Assembly: GCA_031216915.1 (NCBI GenBank)
Contig: CM062294.1
Coordinates: 390,963,217-391,027,216 of the forward strand
Length of the DNA stretch: 64,000 nucleotides
DNA from: Pictodentalium vernedei
Lineage: Eukaryota > Mollusca > Scaphopoda > Dentaliida > Dentaliidae
Direction of reading: 5' to 3'
Shown here: piece by piece, positions 31,582 through 42,620 of the stretch
How positions within the stretch are numbered: the stretch's first letter is position 1
Layout of the letters: each line of letters starts with the position of its first letter
Notes under the pieces: generated by a model
The model's input: the letters and a program-made list of their open reading frames with translations, nothing else
Database searches by the model: none
What the model was told of the DNA's origin: nothing
Program-made: the position numbers and the translations under genes

Positions 31582-31803
31582 TTATTTATTTATTTGTTGG
31601 TTTTTAAGGTGTCATATTTCTGCACAATGGCTAATCTTGACCCCAACATGGAGATAAAAGTTCAATTTACCAGGATGCCCATTTTACAGGGCATCCACCC
31701 CAAACATTGGTAACTGGTCCTATTTTACTCATAAAACTGAGGCAGAGCTTGTTTATCACAGTAGACAAGCACTGGTTCACTTCTAAGGGTTCCAACAGGG
31801 AGG
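31582..31803 (-). mobile_element. SINE-B
   Basis: On the plus strand it begins ATTTATTTATTTGTTGGTTT and carries TTCTGCACAATGGCTAATCT, CCCCAAACATTGGTAACTGG, AGACAAGCACTGGTTCACTT and AAGGGTTCCAACAGGGA. It is nearly complete. Confidence 0.8.
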
Positions 31804-32376
31804 ACTTTATACATACACCTAATTTTGACTGGTTATGTAAATTGAATCATGCCACAGAGTCAAAGAATATGCAACAGACATACACTATTTTTTTAAATCA
31901 ATGCCCTTCAGTTCCAATATTAAAAAATCAAGAATTTATGACAAACAGTGAGAAAAAAAGTGTTCCCAGCAAGTTAAGTTGAGTCATTCAAATTTTCAAA
32001 TTACTGTAACATATAACAGATAAGGCTTGGTTTGACACTACTCTACTGCATAACAATAATGTACGGAGCAATTTGTGTCCAATGCCAGAAAAGTTGACCT
32101 TACAATTTTGGGTGAATAATTTTTACAATGGCTACACAACTCTCAACTCATACAATTAATGATACTTTCACCAAATCAAACAGAAAATAAACACTAAACG
32201 GGATCGGAGCATATGTCGACACCTTTAAAGTGTTAGTTCACGAGAAACTAGAGGATCTACAGGTAAATCAACAGTTCAAGGACTATCAGGTGGAATTGTG
32301 TTAATGTTTTATTGAAGTTTAACTTGTCCGCTATTGATGGGTTTTCTGGCACATTCAAAATAATCGCTTTCCAGTA
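31804..32376. other. Unassigned stretch
   Basis: I can support no gene, palindrome or array here. Confidence 0.5.
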
Positions 32377-32378
32377 TA

Positions 32379-32692
32379 CAGTTAAAACTAGAAGTCCTGT
32401 CATGAAATGTGCCCAAATAGCATGTCGATTTGCGCGTTAATCTGTGCGTTATGACCATAGTAAGGCGATCAAATTCTGTACATATGGCCTGTGCACAAGC
32501 AATGTTTCAGCCATTGGACCTCTGGGTAACCCGGAGGTCCATTGGCAGAAACATTGCATGTGTTTGTTATGAGTAACCAGGAGAACCTGCCGTGCTCTGG
32601 ATGCCATTCGATATGGCATTTGCACGCAATTCCTATGTGCAATTAAGCCCAGATAAGCGCACAGCTCGTGACAGGACTTCTAGTTTTAACTG
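32379..32692. mobile_element. Mariner-type MITE with nested hairpins and TA target site
   Basis: TA flanks both edges (32377-32378 and 32693-32694). The ends CAGTTAAAACTAGAAGTCCT followed by GTCA and TGACAGGACTTCTAGTTTTA followed by ACTG are perfect inverted repeats of 24 bp. CAGT ends with a TA duplication are typical of Tc1/mariner. The middle is a second strong hairpin: GCCATTGGACCTC and GAGGTCCATTGGC around the loop TGGGTAACCCG, flanked by AAGCAATGTTTC and GAAACATTGC. It is non-coding. Confidence 0.85.
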
Positions 32693-32713
32693 TAGGTATA
32701 ATTCTACCTTTTG

Positions 32714-33091
32714 TTAACTCTTTTTTTCTGAATGCACTCTATATCAAAATTTGTTATTAAAATATTAATAATTCTTTTCCCAATCTATCAAAGTTTCATC
32801 AAAAAGATATCATGTAAACCCTCATTGGAACGAGCTTGATGAGCTTGTTCCAATGAGGGGTCATATTACGCATCCGTCCGCGTAATATGCAAATTGAGTA
32901 GTTGAAAAAATTAAATTTTTCAAAATATTTTAACAAAACCATATCATGTGACCCCTCATTGGAACGGCTCATTGAGCTCGTTCCAATGAGGGGTCACATG
33001 ATATGGTTTTGTTGAAATGTTTTGAAAAATTTAAATACATTATATTTAAAATAATAAATTTTGATATCGTCTGCGTTGGGTAAAGAGTTAA
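32714..33091. mobile_element. TTAA element (family T3) with two long hairpins
   Basis: TTAA lies at 32714-32717 and 33088-33091, with TTAACTCTTT and AAAGAGTTAA ends. The first hairpin core lies at about 32813-32866. The second (32938-33010) pairs CATATCATGTGACCCCTCAT and TGGAACG with CGTTCCA and ATGAGGGGTCACATGATATG without a mismatch. GTTTTGTT and AACAAAAC extend it. The doubled core looks like one element nested in or fused with another. Confidence 0.7.
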
Positions 33092-33301
33092 AAGATATCC
33101 AATTAAGTGGGCTCCACTGTACTGCTGAACTTCTTGGGTGTTCCTAGCAGTAGGCACAGTTAAATGGTAAAAACAATCTCAAGTTAGTGATGATTTTGTA
33201 TGAAATTGATGAACCTCACACATTAAAATTATTTGGAGACTAGGTAAACCTCTGCTCTAAACTTGGTGCAGGAACATGATTACTTGGAGATTTTCTATTT
33301 A

Positions 33302-33536
33302 TTAATCCTTTACCTAACATGAAAGGGAGACGACACTTGCAAACAAATTTCTTGAATAACTAATTTTTTTAATATTTTGCATCAAAAACATTGCTGATGA
33401 CATCTCATTGGAACAAGCTTGTTCTAATGAGGGGGCATAAGCTATGTTTTTGAGACAAAAAAAGAATGAAAACTGAATGGTGATTTTGGTGAATAGCACT
33501 GATCGGTTTTGGCCACTACATTGGGTAAAGGGTTAA
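33302..33536. mobile_element. TTAA element (family T3), intact size
   Basis: TTAA edges lie at 33302-33305 and 33533-33536. The ends are TCCTTTACCTAACAT and CATTGGGTAAAGGG. The core hairpin is CTCATTGGAACAAGCTTGTT followed by CTAATGAGGGGGCAT. At 235 bp it gives the family's normal length. Confidence 0.75.
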
Positions 33537-33697
33537 ATGATTGCCATGTGCTTCACTATGTTATGTTTTGGAATTTAAGATATGTTTAATAATCATCGTG
33601 TGAAATGAAATCACAGCATACCTTGTTTGAGAATATCATAATACATTTTTGATCCTTTCAGTCCACATATAAAAAAGGGGTCTAAAAATCTGTGAAA

Positions 33698-33925
33698 TTT
33701 TTTCTGCACATTGATGTCGAAACAACAAAATTTAATGAAGCAATTTTTTCACATAATGCAACTAGGAATTTAATTAATTGAGTTCTCTCAAACAAGACTG
33801 AATAGATTTACCTTAGCTCATAGAGTTCTCAAGCGAGATCAAATTGGTTAAATTTCTAGTTGCATTATGGGGGAAAAATTGCCGCTTTAAATTTCATTAT
33901 TCTGACATCAGTGGAAGAGGGTTAA
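33698..33925. mobile_element. Palindromic TTAA element (family T1), copy 4
   Basis: The left end TCTGCACATTGATGTCGA has lost its TTAACCC. The right end TTCTGACATCAGTGGAAGAG is followed by GGTTAA. Inner arms CATAATGCAACTAGGAATTT and AAATTTCTAGTTGCATTATG pair. A family C head begins at the right TTAA. Confidence 0.65.
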
Positions 33926-34083
33926 TAATGAAAGTATCAATGACACTGTAGCTTAACTTGTCTGTGTGTTGTGTTTGATGAAAAGGATAATGTTTAATGT
34001 TTATGAAAGGATTATGAAATAAGACAAGAACTGTGATAATTGGGAATATGTTAATTTCTGTTCCCTGTATGCTATGTTTTCAA

Positions 34084-36380
34084 TAATGAAAGTGTCAATG
34101 GCACTGTAGCTCAACTTGTGTAAGACATGTACATGTATAGTATGTGACACAGCAATGATACACATCTAGGCAATGACCTGATAACAAAGGTACATATGAA
34201 GTATTGTAAAGGTCTGTACAAAAATACTGACCTTAGCCTGCAACAAATGTGTAGGTAAAGTATTGTAAAGGTGGGCGACAGTTAGATGCTAAACTAGAAA
34301 GGAAATCTTCATGGGGTTAATGTTACAATGGGAATCCTTGTATGGTGCTCCATAAGCCAAATGTTAGCAATTGTTTTGGCCTGTTTGATTCAAACCCTTC
34401 TAAGGTTGACAAATTAATAAATATTTGTCCAGTCCTTAAAATAGTGTTCCCACGGGTGAGGTGGTTTTATTTTTCTCATTATAAATAGAAAATCGGGTTG
34501 TGCTAATAATGTTTACCCTCCCCAAACAACAACAAATATTAACACAGGAACTTGGCTTCAACACCTTTGAATATACACATCCTAGGGATGCTGAATTCAA
34601 GAAACATTATTTTGTCTGGTATTTTTGGAAAAGATTTTTAATTATCTCCCTTTTTGAGTCCCAGAGTGGATCTGACTGAACCCAAAAATATTTGTTCTCA
34701 TTGCACAGTGATAATGAAGGCACCCAATAAATTTATAGCAAACATTACTGACATAAAAAATCTTCTTTACAGGTTCTGTACAAAAAATGTAACACACAGA
34801 ATTCCCGTAAATATGACTGCCAACAGGCATTTTGAATTTTTGGCCGAGCCCCAATGCACTAATTACCATCCCATGATGATAACAAACGTAGTCCTAGAAG
34901 TTCTGTACAAAAAACTGATTGCACCTAATTTCAGTATAAAATGGCCGTCGGCAGCCATCTTGAATTTTGGAACGCACCCCAAAACACTCGTACCTGCCCC
35001 AAGGTGATAATAAAGGTACGCCAAGAAGTTTCGTGAAGATTGGTTCATAAATACAGCCTCTAGCCTGCGCCGTATTGACATGTGCACTTACTATGTATAA
35101 GCAGAACTGAATAAATCAAAGTTCATCTAATTTGCATAATTTCTGCACGAGAAAAAAACCTGTATTATATGTGATGTATTCCACATTACTAAACATTCAT
35201 TCATAAATTTATTCAAATCAGAACCTTCATATAGAAGTTCTGTACAAACTAGAGGTACTGTGATCAAGCTCACAAAGTGATACCCCCCGCGCTTGAAATA
35301 TATGTTAGATTATCTCCCCTTGGAAATGTCAGAACGGAATTATATTGTTTCATGCACATCTTCATAAGGAGTTCTTTCATTGTGTAAAGTTTCATGAAAA
35401 TCCTTCTAACGGTTTAGGAGGAGTTGCGCTTATAAGGATGGACAGACAGAAGGACAGGGTGATTCCTATATAACCCCCCACCCCCCAACTTTGTTTGCGG
35501 GGGGTATAAAAACTGATTCTACCTAATTTTTGTACAAAATGGCCACCAGCAGTCATTTTGAATTTTGGACTGCACCCAAAAACACTCGTTCTCGTCCCAA
35601 AGTGATAACAAAGGTACCCAAGAAGTTTCTTGAAGATCGGTTCAAAATACAGCCTCTAGCCTGATCCGTATTGACATGTGCACTTACTGTGTATAAGTAA
35701 CACTGAATAATTCAAAGTTCATCTAATTTGCATAATTTCTGCACAAGAAAAAAACCTGTATTATATGTGATGTATTCCATGTTACTAAACATTTATTAAA
35801 AAACTTATTCAAATCAGAACCTTCATATACAAGTTCTGTACAAAAAACTGATTCTACCTAATTTTGGTACAAAAAGGCCGCCGGCAGCCATCTTGAATTT
35901 TGGACCGCACCCAAAAACACTCGTTCTCGTTCCAAGGTGATAACAAAGGTACCCAAGAAGTTTCGTGAAGATCGGTTCATAAATACAGCCCCTAGCCTGA
36001 GCCGTATTGACATGTGTACTTACTGTGTATAAGAAGCACGGAATAAATCAAAGACAATCTAATTTGCATAATTTCTGCATGAGAAAAAAACCCGTATTAT
36101 ATGTGATGTATTCCATGTTATTAAACATTCATACAAAAATTTATTAAAATCAGAACTTTCACACTGAAGTTCTGTACAAAAAACTGATTGCATTAATTTC
36201 GGTACAAAATGGCTGATGGTGGCCATCTTGAATTTTTGACTGAACCCCAAAACACTCGTTCTCGTCCCACGGTGATAACAAAGGTACACAAGAAGTTTCG
36301 TAAAGATCGGTTCATAAATAAGGCCTCTAGCCCGAGCCGTATTGAATTGTTGACAGACGGACAGGCAGATAGCTAAAAAC
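34084..36380 (+). mobile_element. Tandem-array element, family A, copy 2 (inside family C)
   Basis: The head ATGAAAGTGTCAATGGCACT then TAGCTCAACTTG starts here. AGCTCAACTT is the exact complement of the family A 3' end AAGTTGAGCT (seen in copy 1), but in this copy the 3' end is worn to CAGACGGACAGGCAGATAGC followed by TAAAAA. Units of about 335 bp match copy 1. A family K element interrupts it at 35249-35509. Comparison with uninterrupted family C (15655-15690) shows the insertion point. Confidence 0.75.
35249..35509 (+). mobile_element. Single-unit Helitron-like element, family K (inside element A2)
   Basis: ATACCCCCCGC (35280-35290) is the exact reverse complement of GCGGGGGGTAT (35497-35507). 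The single unit between them contains GATTATCTCCCCTTGGAAAT, CAGAACGGAATTATATTG and GGTTTAGGAGGAGTTGCGCT, then GGATGGACAGACAGAAGGAC. The host sequence GTTCTGTACAAA|AAAACTGATT is split cleanly. It shows the family's minimal form, about 260 bp. Confidence 0.8.
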
Positions 36381-37395
36381 AATATGAGGTGTAGATTGTA
36401 CTAAAGAATTGAGGGGTGGGTTAATGTGGCCCTCACGGTTAATGTATGTGGCCCTCACAGTTAATGTATGTCAACGAAAGTTACTAAGTTACGGTGAAAT
36501 TATTCCAAAATGAGTCATCCTATCAAGTTACAATGAAATCCCTTCATAAATATGGCCTGTAGACTGTGCTAAAGGTTTTCAGGCTTCAGGCCTGTGTAGA
36601 CATCACGGTTGACCAATCGCAATAACCAAAAGGAGATGTCCTCATCTAGAAATTCTACGGAGTCATCCTACCAAGTTACAATGAAATCCCTTCATAAATA
36701 TGACCTGTAGACTGTGCTAAAGGTTTTCGGGCTTCGGGCCCCTGTAGCCGCCACAGTGGACCAATCACAACCAAAAGGGGACGTTATCATCTAGACATTA
36801 AATGGAGTCAATCCACCAAGTTACAATGAAATCCTTCCATAAATACGACCTATAGCCTGTGCTAAAGATTTTCGGGTTTTGGGCTTGGGCAGCCATCACG
36901 GCTGAATGATTGCGACCAAAAGGGGACATTCTCATCTAGACATTATCTGGAGTCATCCTACCAAGTTACAATGAAATCCTTTCATAAATATGACCTGCAG
37001 ACTGTGCTAAAGGTTTTCGGTCTTCGGGACCCTGTAGCCGTCACAATCGACCAATCGTGATCAAAAGGGGACGTTCTCATCTAGACATTATATGGAGTCA
37101 ACCTACCAAGTTACAATGAAATCCCTCCATAAATACGACCTATACACTGTGCTAAAGGTTTTGGGGTTTTGGGCTCGGGCAGTCATCACTGTTAACAGAT
37201 CGCGACCACAAGGGGAAGTTCTCATCCAGACATCATACAGAGTCATCCTTCCAAGTTACAATGAAATCCCTCCATTTTTAATATGACCAGCAGACTGTGC
37301 TAAAAGTTTTTGGGTTTCGGCTTGGGCAGCCATCACCGTTGACAGAGATCCTATCTCTGTGCCTGGTTTTGGGGAATAACTGTAAGTTTGAATTT

Positions 37396-37725
37396 TTTTA
37401 TTGCTGTTTACCGTTATTTATGGTCAGCCAGGGTCACTTTGTGTCTGGCAGTTTTACGGGTAGTGGAAGCCGGAGAAAACCACCGAGCAGTGACGAGCAA
37501 TTGTCAGACTCCCCAACATACTAACTCTATATAGAGCATCATTGGTTGAAGAAGGCAAGTGCGCCATGGACGTATACACAGTGCACCTTAGTACACAGCG
37601 ACACTGTGCCAGCATGTGGGCAATCAGGATTAAGTGCCTTACCTAAGGGCACAATGCTGTTACCAGTCATGATCAATTGGTGAACATCTCGGTTTAAAGT
37701 TCAAAGCTCCAACCACTGGCAATCT
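37396..37725 (-). mobile_element. tRNA-headed SINE-A
   Basis: On the plus strand: GGTCACTTTGTGTCTGGCAG, CCACCGAGCAGTGACGAGCA, GTGCACCTTAGTACACAGCG and GGGCAATCAGGATTAAGTGC. The tRNA head (37680-37725) is diverged. It follows the broken end of family C copy 2. Confidence 0.75.
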
Positions 37726-38017
37726 TGAATGAACTGCTTGGTTCATTCATAAGACGACCCTTATCAGGGCCATCGAAATGTTTGAAAAGAACACTTGTTC
37801 ACGTAACACATTGCCATCAACATTAACCCCATTTCTCCCCCACCCTGCACATTAAATCCAGAAATAGAGTTATTTCCACTCGATACGAGTAAAATTCCAT
37901 TTGCCGAGATTAAAATAAGTGTATGCTAAATTTCAAAGAGTAAAAAAATCCATTATCTTAATTCCTTACAACATGTAATATAAAAGGCCATCCCGACGCC
38001 ACCCCTCCCCGATGAGG

Positions 38018-38300
38018 AGAGCGGTGACAAAGTGTTTAGAGCATTGCACTTTAAACCGAAAGATCGACAGTTCGATCCTGATCAGAGATAACTGCTTTGG
38101 GTAAAAACTCTTTTTATCCCATCATGCGGGGCACAAAGACGTTGTGTACAAAGGCGTGTGGCACATCGATGATTCACTTGCTTTCAACCACAGCTAACTC
38201 TGCTTGTGCAGAGTTACTAAGTTCGACAGTGTGAGTTGCTCGCCTCTGCATGATTGTTCTCTCGGGCTTCTGCCCACCGTTAAACTGCCCAACAACACGA
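38018..38300 (+). mobile_element. tRNA-headed SINE-A, 3' truncated
   Basis: The head GAGCGGTGACAAAGTGTTTA and GAGCATTGCACTTTAAACCG is followed by a good B box in CGACAGTTCGATCCTGATCA. Body phrases ACTTGCTTTCAACCACAGCT and CTCTGCTTGTGCAGAG follow. The tail is missing after about 38300. Confidence 0.7.
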
Positions 38301-39332
38301 TGTCACCCTGGCTGTTGAAAATGTGGTTAAATACAAACAAACTTCTCCCGAAAACAAACATCGATATCCAACCAGATACGCCTGCACCCAGAGGGAAAGA
38401 CTCATAATTTTGAAAACTGTAACCTCCTTACCAATATCTACATACGTATACCCTATCAAGTATGTAAATTTTTGGCTATATACCTTCCCTATACCTGTCT
38501 TGTCCAGATATGAATACACCCCCCACCCCCAAGCACACACACACGTACACGTGCAGCTACCACCACAATGTGTTGACTCGCTGAGACGAGTAGAATAATC
38601 CCCCTATATGTGCATTAGTGTATATAACGATACACCGAATTTCTGATTTCTAACAATTTCTCACCCTGTCGAACGGACATGAATCCCCACCCCCTCCCCC
38701 CCCCCCCACCTCCTTTCTTGAGATCTCTAGCTGGATTTGGGCGGTCATTGCCTCCTTTTTCAACTATTCATGACCCTCCCCTGTCTGTTGGAAGTGTCGT
38801 TAAAACACAGTAAAAAAATAAAACAAGCATGGCCCTCCACGGGGTATATTGTTTTTTTCCGGATGAGTACAACAGTCCACCCCCATAACGTGTCCAGTTT
38901 TATCCAACGAATTTGCCAGTCCATTCGCTAACGGTAAATAAGAATGTAATACACCCGACTACACAGCTTCCTAAAGTTTACGGCAAAATACATCCAGATG
39001 ATCTTAGTGTGCACATATTTCTCCCACAGTGCTGCCCAATAAATATCAGTTTTACCCAGTGGGCTGCTCAAAAACTTACAGCACACACTTCTGGCAGTGC
39101 ATCCCTTATTATTTAACTTGTTGGTGGGGGTTCGGAAGGGGGGCATATTTGCTGTTTATCCACACAATGACGCTTCACTTGGGTGGCATGTGTCTCGCTT
39201 TTTTATTTATTCTTCTGTAATATTTCGGTAGTGTACTGGGTAAAAAGTAGCACCTCTTCATAAGGGAAAATACCCCAGTGATATTTACTGGGCAGCGTAT
39301 CTTCGTAAGGGTAGACTACTACTCCTGTGATT
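38301..39332. other. Unassigned stretch
   Basis: No gene is supported. It holds CACACACACGTACACGTG near 38537, C-rich runs near 38684-38708, and a phrase CCCCAGTGATATTTAC (39273) that recurs after the next SINE (about 39590). Confidence 0.5.
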
Positions 39333-39547
39333 CACCGTGGGTACCCCGGGACATGAAGTACTGCTTAGTGCTTGTTTACTGTTGTAAACAAGCTGCTCTG
39401 TTTTACTGTTAAAATATAGGAACCATTCATCAATGCTTGGGTGGAAGTTCTCTAAAATGAGCATAAACGATGGACTAAACTTGACTTTATGTCCATGTTG
39501 TGGTCACGATTACCCATTGTGTAGAAATATGTGACCTTAAACACCAA

Positions 39548-39590
<43 letters not shown>

Positions 39591-39592
39591 AT
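39333..39592 (+). mobile_element. SINE-B, plus orientation, with long (AATA)n tail
   Basis: GTGCTTGTTTACTGTTGTAA, AACCATTCATCAATGCTTGG, GGTCACGATTACCCATTGTG and GAAATATGTGACCTTAAACA lead into CCAATAAATA and about eleven further AATA repeats. It is the only SINE-B copy I found in this orientation, and its long uniform tail suggests a recent insertion or later slippage. Confidence 0.85.
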
Positions 39593-40047
39593 ACTCCAGT
39601 GATATTTACCAGACAGCACTTTCCGGGACTGGGGTGGGTGAGTGGGAAGGGGGGGGGGGAGGAGTAGGACTGATGTAGAATTACTTATCAGAGGGTGGGA
39701 GATGCATGTGTGCATTGGTATTATTTGGATGTATTGCTCTTTTTGTGATGTACAATGGAGGGACGGGGAAGACACCCAGAGGCATGTCATGTGGTAGTCT
39801 TCAGTGAACCTCTGTGGTCTATAATGGTGCGATAGAGAAGATTTCCAATGGCATGTGGGAAGTCTTCAATGAACCTCATGTATTGGATTTTATTGAAAAG
39901 TGAGTTAACGGTACTCTCAAAGCCCGGAGGTGGGGTGGGCAGCATTCCCGTCCTGTCGGTTCGGTGAGAACTTGTTAGAACTCAGTGTATCGGAATCTAT
40001 CGTACACTGCTAATGAACAAAAGATTATATGCATACCAAGCGAGATG
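39593..40047. repeat. Short tandem duplication (about 72 bp) in unassigned DNA
   Basis: ACAATGGAGGGACGGGGAAG...GTAGTCTTCAGTGAACCTC (39750-39811) is echoed by ATAATGGTGCGATAGAGAAG...GAAGTCTTCAATGAACCTC (39822-39880). No gene is seen. Confidence 0.6.
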
Positions 40048-40422
40048 AGATCTCGAAATTTTGAGATAAAATTTGAAATTTCGAGATAAAAAGTCGAAAT
40101 TTTGAGATAAAAAGTTGAAATTTCAAGATAAAATGTCGAAATTTCGAGATTTTAAGTTGAAATTTCGAGATAAAAAGTCAAAATTTCGACATAAAAAGTC
40201 GAAATTTCGAGATAAAAAGTCACAATTTCGAGATTTTAAGTCGAAATTTCAAGATAAAAAGTCAAAATTTCAAGATAAAAAGTCGAAATTTCAAGATAAA
40301 AAGTCAAAATTTCGAGATTTTAAGTCGAAATTTCAAGATAAAAAGTCGAAATTTTGAGATAAAAAGTCGAAATTTCGAGATTTTAAGTCAAAATTTTGAA
40401 ATAAAAAGTTGAAATTTCGACT
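40048..40422. repeat. 21-bp minisatellite
   Basis: About 18 units of GAAATTTCGAGATAAAAAGT followed by C, some with TTTTAAGTC in place of TAAAAAGTC. The unit contains the palindrome CGAAATTTCG. Because 21 is a multiple of three, a plus frame (40115-40357) reads as tandem KFRDKKS heptads. I see no promoter, splice context or other coding sequence, so the reading frame is most likely a by-product of the unit length. Confidence 0.9.
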
Positions 40423-41130
40423 TTCTGCGTCTGAGAATTATTTTGTATCATGTCCGTAATAAGCTTCCGTAGAATGTTTATATGTTTTCCAATTTTTTAC
40501 TGATCCAAAGGCTACCTAACCATGCCTTACTGTGTAAATCCAGACAAAACCTAAATTTATAAACAAAGATATTCCTTGTACAAAAATAAAGTAGTCAATA
40601 TAGTTTTGCTGCTTGCTAAAGGGTAAATGTTTTTTCACAAAGCCCTACAACCGAAACCCACTTTCAATATAGTGACACCTTCCCCAAACTCTCTCCCCTC
40701 CTCCACACACACACGCACACACATTCACAAACAAAATCTATCTAACCACCCTGATGGCAAAACTCATTATACAATCAGCAAGGTCGTATGAAATGTTTGA
40801 AACATTACATTCCAGTCAACAAAGAAAAGCTGATGAGAACTTGAAAGCAGACAACATCTTTGCTTTTCAATTAATTCTACTTCCTCGACGACTAACAATT
40901 ATGAGAATGATGAATACTACACACAAACAATATCTTTGCACCCAGTCGCTTTGTGAATTACTGGATTCACACCTAAAGGTTGCAGATTCGATCCTAACCA
41001 ACACCATCTGTATTGAGCCTTTAGATAAAACATTTAATTGCAGTAAATGCAAGCAACTAGTGCTAAATAGTTTGAGAAACGTGTAACCAGTTAACCATTT
41101 TGTTGGAACCATAAACCATTCTATTTCCAA
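40423..41130. other. Unassigned, with a possible tRNA-like scrap
   Basis: CACACACACGCACACACATT lies near 40702. At about 40975-41000, GGTTGCAGATTCGATCCTAA resembles a B box, with no convincing A box. The plus ORF at 40754-41086 has no recognisable domain. Confidence 0.45.
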
Positions 41131-41134
41131 TTAA

Positions 41135-41526
41135 CAGAGGTCCTGCAGACAAAGACTAATAAAATTCAAATGCTATTCAAGGCCGTTTCTCGATATAATT
41201 CAGCATTTTTCAAGGCCCTACAATGGCGGCAAAATTCAAGGATTTTCTAGGACCTGCCTTCACTTGTCCTAACTAGGAGCTCCAGTCACTACCACCTCCT
41301 CCCACTTTCCTAAAGGGTGGTAATAACCAGAGGGTCCTTGTTAGGACCAAGCCTCCACTAACTCTGGCATATAAAACTATATAGTTATGATTACATGCTT
41401 TGTACTTTATTTTTAATTCATTAACATTCAAGGCTTTTCAAGGTCTTCTGACACATATTTCATTCAAGGCCCTGAATGACCCTTAATCAAATCCAAGGCC
41501 TTTCATTCAACCTGTGGGAACCCTGA
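41135..41526. mobile_element. Possible hAT-like element end (AAGGC-rich)
   Basis: AAATGCTATTCAAGGCC, GGCTTTTCAAGGTCTTCTG and TTCAAGGCCCTGAATGACCC repeat around the block. The right edge CCTGTGGGAACCCTGA reads inwards as CAGGGTTCCCACAGG, a terminus seen in some hAT elements. Related sequence is at 62926-62995 (CAGGGTTCATCCAG, TTCAAGGCCTTTTAAGGC). The left edge is not defined. Confidence 0.4.
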
Positions 41527-41669
41527 TTATCCACCCATTACTTTGGATCCAATGATATGTGTATGCTAGGATGTTGAATGACAATGATGTAGTCAGGACC
41601 TCCACTCCAAGCACTCTGATGCAAAAAAAAAAAAAGAAAGAAAAAGATTTCAGCAGCACAATTTTTCAA

Positions 41670-41985
41670 CCAATCATATCTTGTTTTACAGAGCTAAACC
41701 CTTAAGTCCTCATTAATTCTACGTTAATAACAACCAATTACACATGTACACAGCTGCAGATGACTGTACAGGCAGTCAACAACGATTTAAAAACACTGTC
41801 AAAAGAAATGCATCCTACCAGTGGAGTTCTCAAGGAACAATACACTTGAGACAACTTTATCAAAGCAACATAAAAGAGGCAGTTTGTGGCAGTATGGGGA
41901 CTTTATGGTTAATGACTCTGTCAAACAAGATTTAATTAGATAAAATAATTGTTTTCACACACAAAATATTGTTGCCAGTGTGCAA
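41670..41985. mobile_element. TTAA family T1 remnant split by a T2-like insertion
   Basis: CATATCTTGTTTTACAGAGC (41676-41695) and GACTCTGTCAAACAAGATTT (41917-41936) are the two sides of the T1 centre, with CCAGTGTGCAAGGAGTT beyond. Between them lies a segment with ends AACCCTTAAGTCCTC and GGGGACTTTATGGTTAA, inverted copies resembling family T2 (18481-18726). One palindromic element has therefore probably landed in the hairpin loop of another. Confidence 0.55.
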
Positions 41986-42276
41986 GGAGTTGGAATACAA
42001 ATCAACAAAAAATTGTAAGCTGTCACTTTACAGGGTTTAATAAATGGAAACTGGAAAGGGAGCAGCCTTTTTAGTAAGTGATGATCCATGTGGGTCACCA
42101 AAGGCAGTCAAATCTGAGCAAACTGTGTTATCATTCCACAGACCCCAATAAATCATTGGTGCCTGACAATTTCAAGCACCACAGATCTATTGAGGCCCCA
42201 GGAGGTTCTTGAAGCGTCCTGGCAACTCAAATGTGAAAGCATAATATACCATGGCAGTTTAGTGCTTCATGTTCAA

Positions 42277-42473
42277 GACTTATTTCATTGGTGTTTTAAG
42301 GCCACATATGTCTACCCAATGGCTAATCGTGTCCGTAACATGGATATAAAGTAAAGTTCAGTCAAACGTTTATACCCATGTTGCCTATTTTAGAGGACTC
42401 CCACCCAAGGCATTGGTTACCAGGTCCTATTTTACCAGTAAACAGCTGCTACACTTTTCGAGGTTCCCACGGG
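42277..42473 (-). mobile_element. SINE-B
   Basis: Plus-strand phrases TTCATTGGTGTTTTAAGGCC, ACCCAATGGCTAATCGTGTC, CCCAAGGCATTGGTTACCAG, GGTCCTATTTTACCAGTAAA and TTCGAGGTTCCCACGGGAAG. Part of the CAAGCACTGCTT segment is deleted. Confidence 0.75.
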
Positions 42474-42620
42474 AAGTTCAAGACTTGTGTTTTCTGAATT
42501 TTTTTACTGGAAAGTGGTTGGCCAGGGAAGACACAGTGAATTCAGTTGGAAATTTTACTGCCCCTTTTGCACTGGTAATGGCACAGAAATGCAGCCCCCA
42601 ACAAAATAAATATGCTAGGC

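Larger units (their letters stand above)
33926..37345 (+). mobile_element. Tandem-array element, family C, copy 2 (interrupted)
   Basis: The C head (AATGAAAGTATCAATGACAC, AGCTTAACTTGTC) and leader (GATGAAAAGGATAATG, GAAAGGATTATGAAATAAGA) run to 34083. Element A2 then intervenes to about 36380. The C leader resumes (GAGGTGTAGATTGTACTAAA, GTGGCCCTCACGGTTAATGT), and about six 145-bp units follow. The 3' end is lost near 37345, close to a SINE. Confidence 0.75.
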
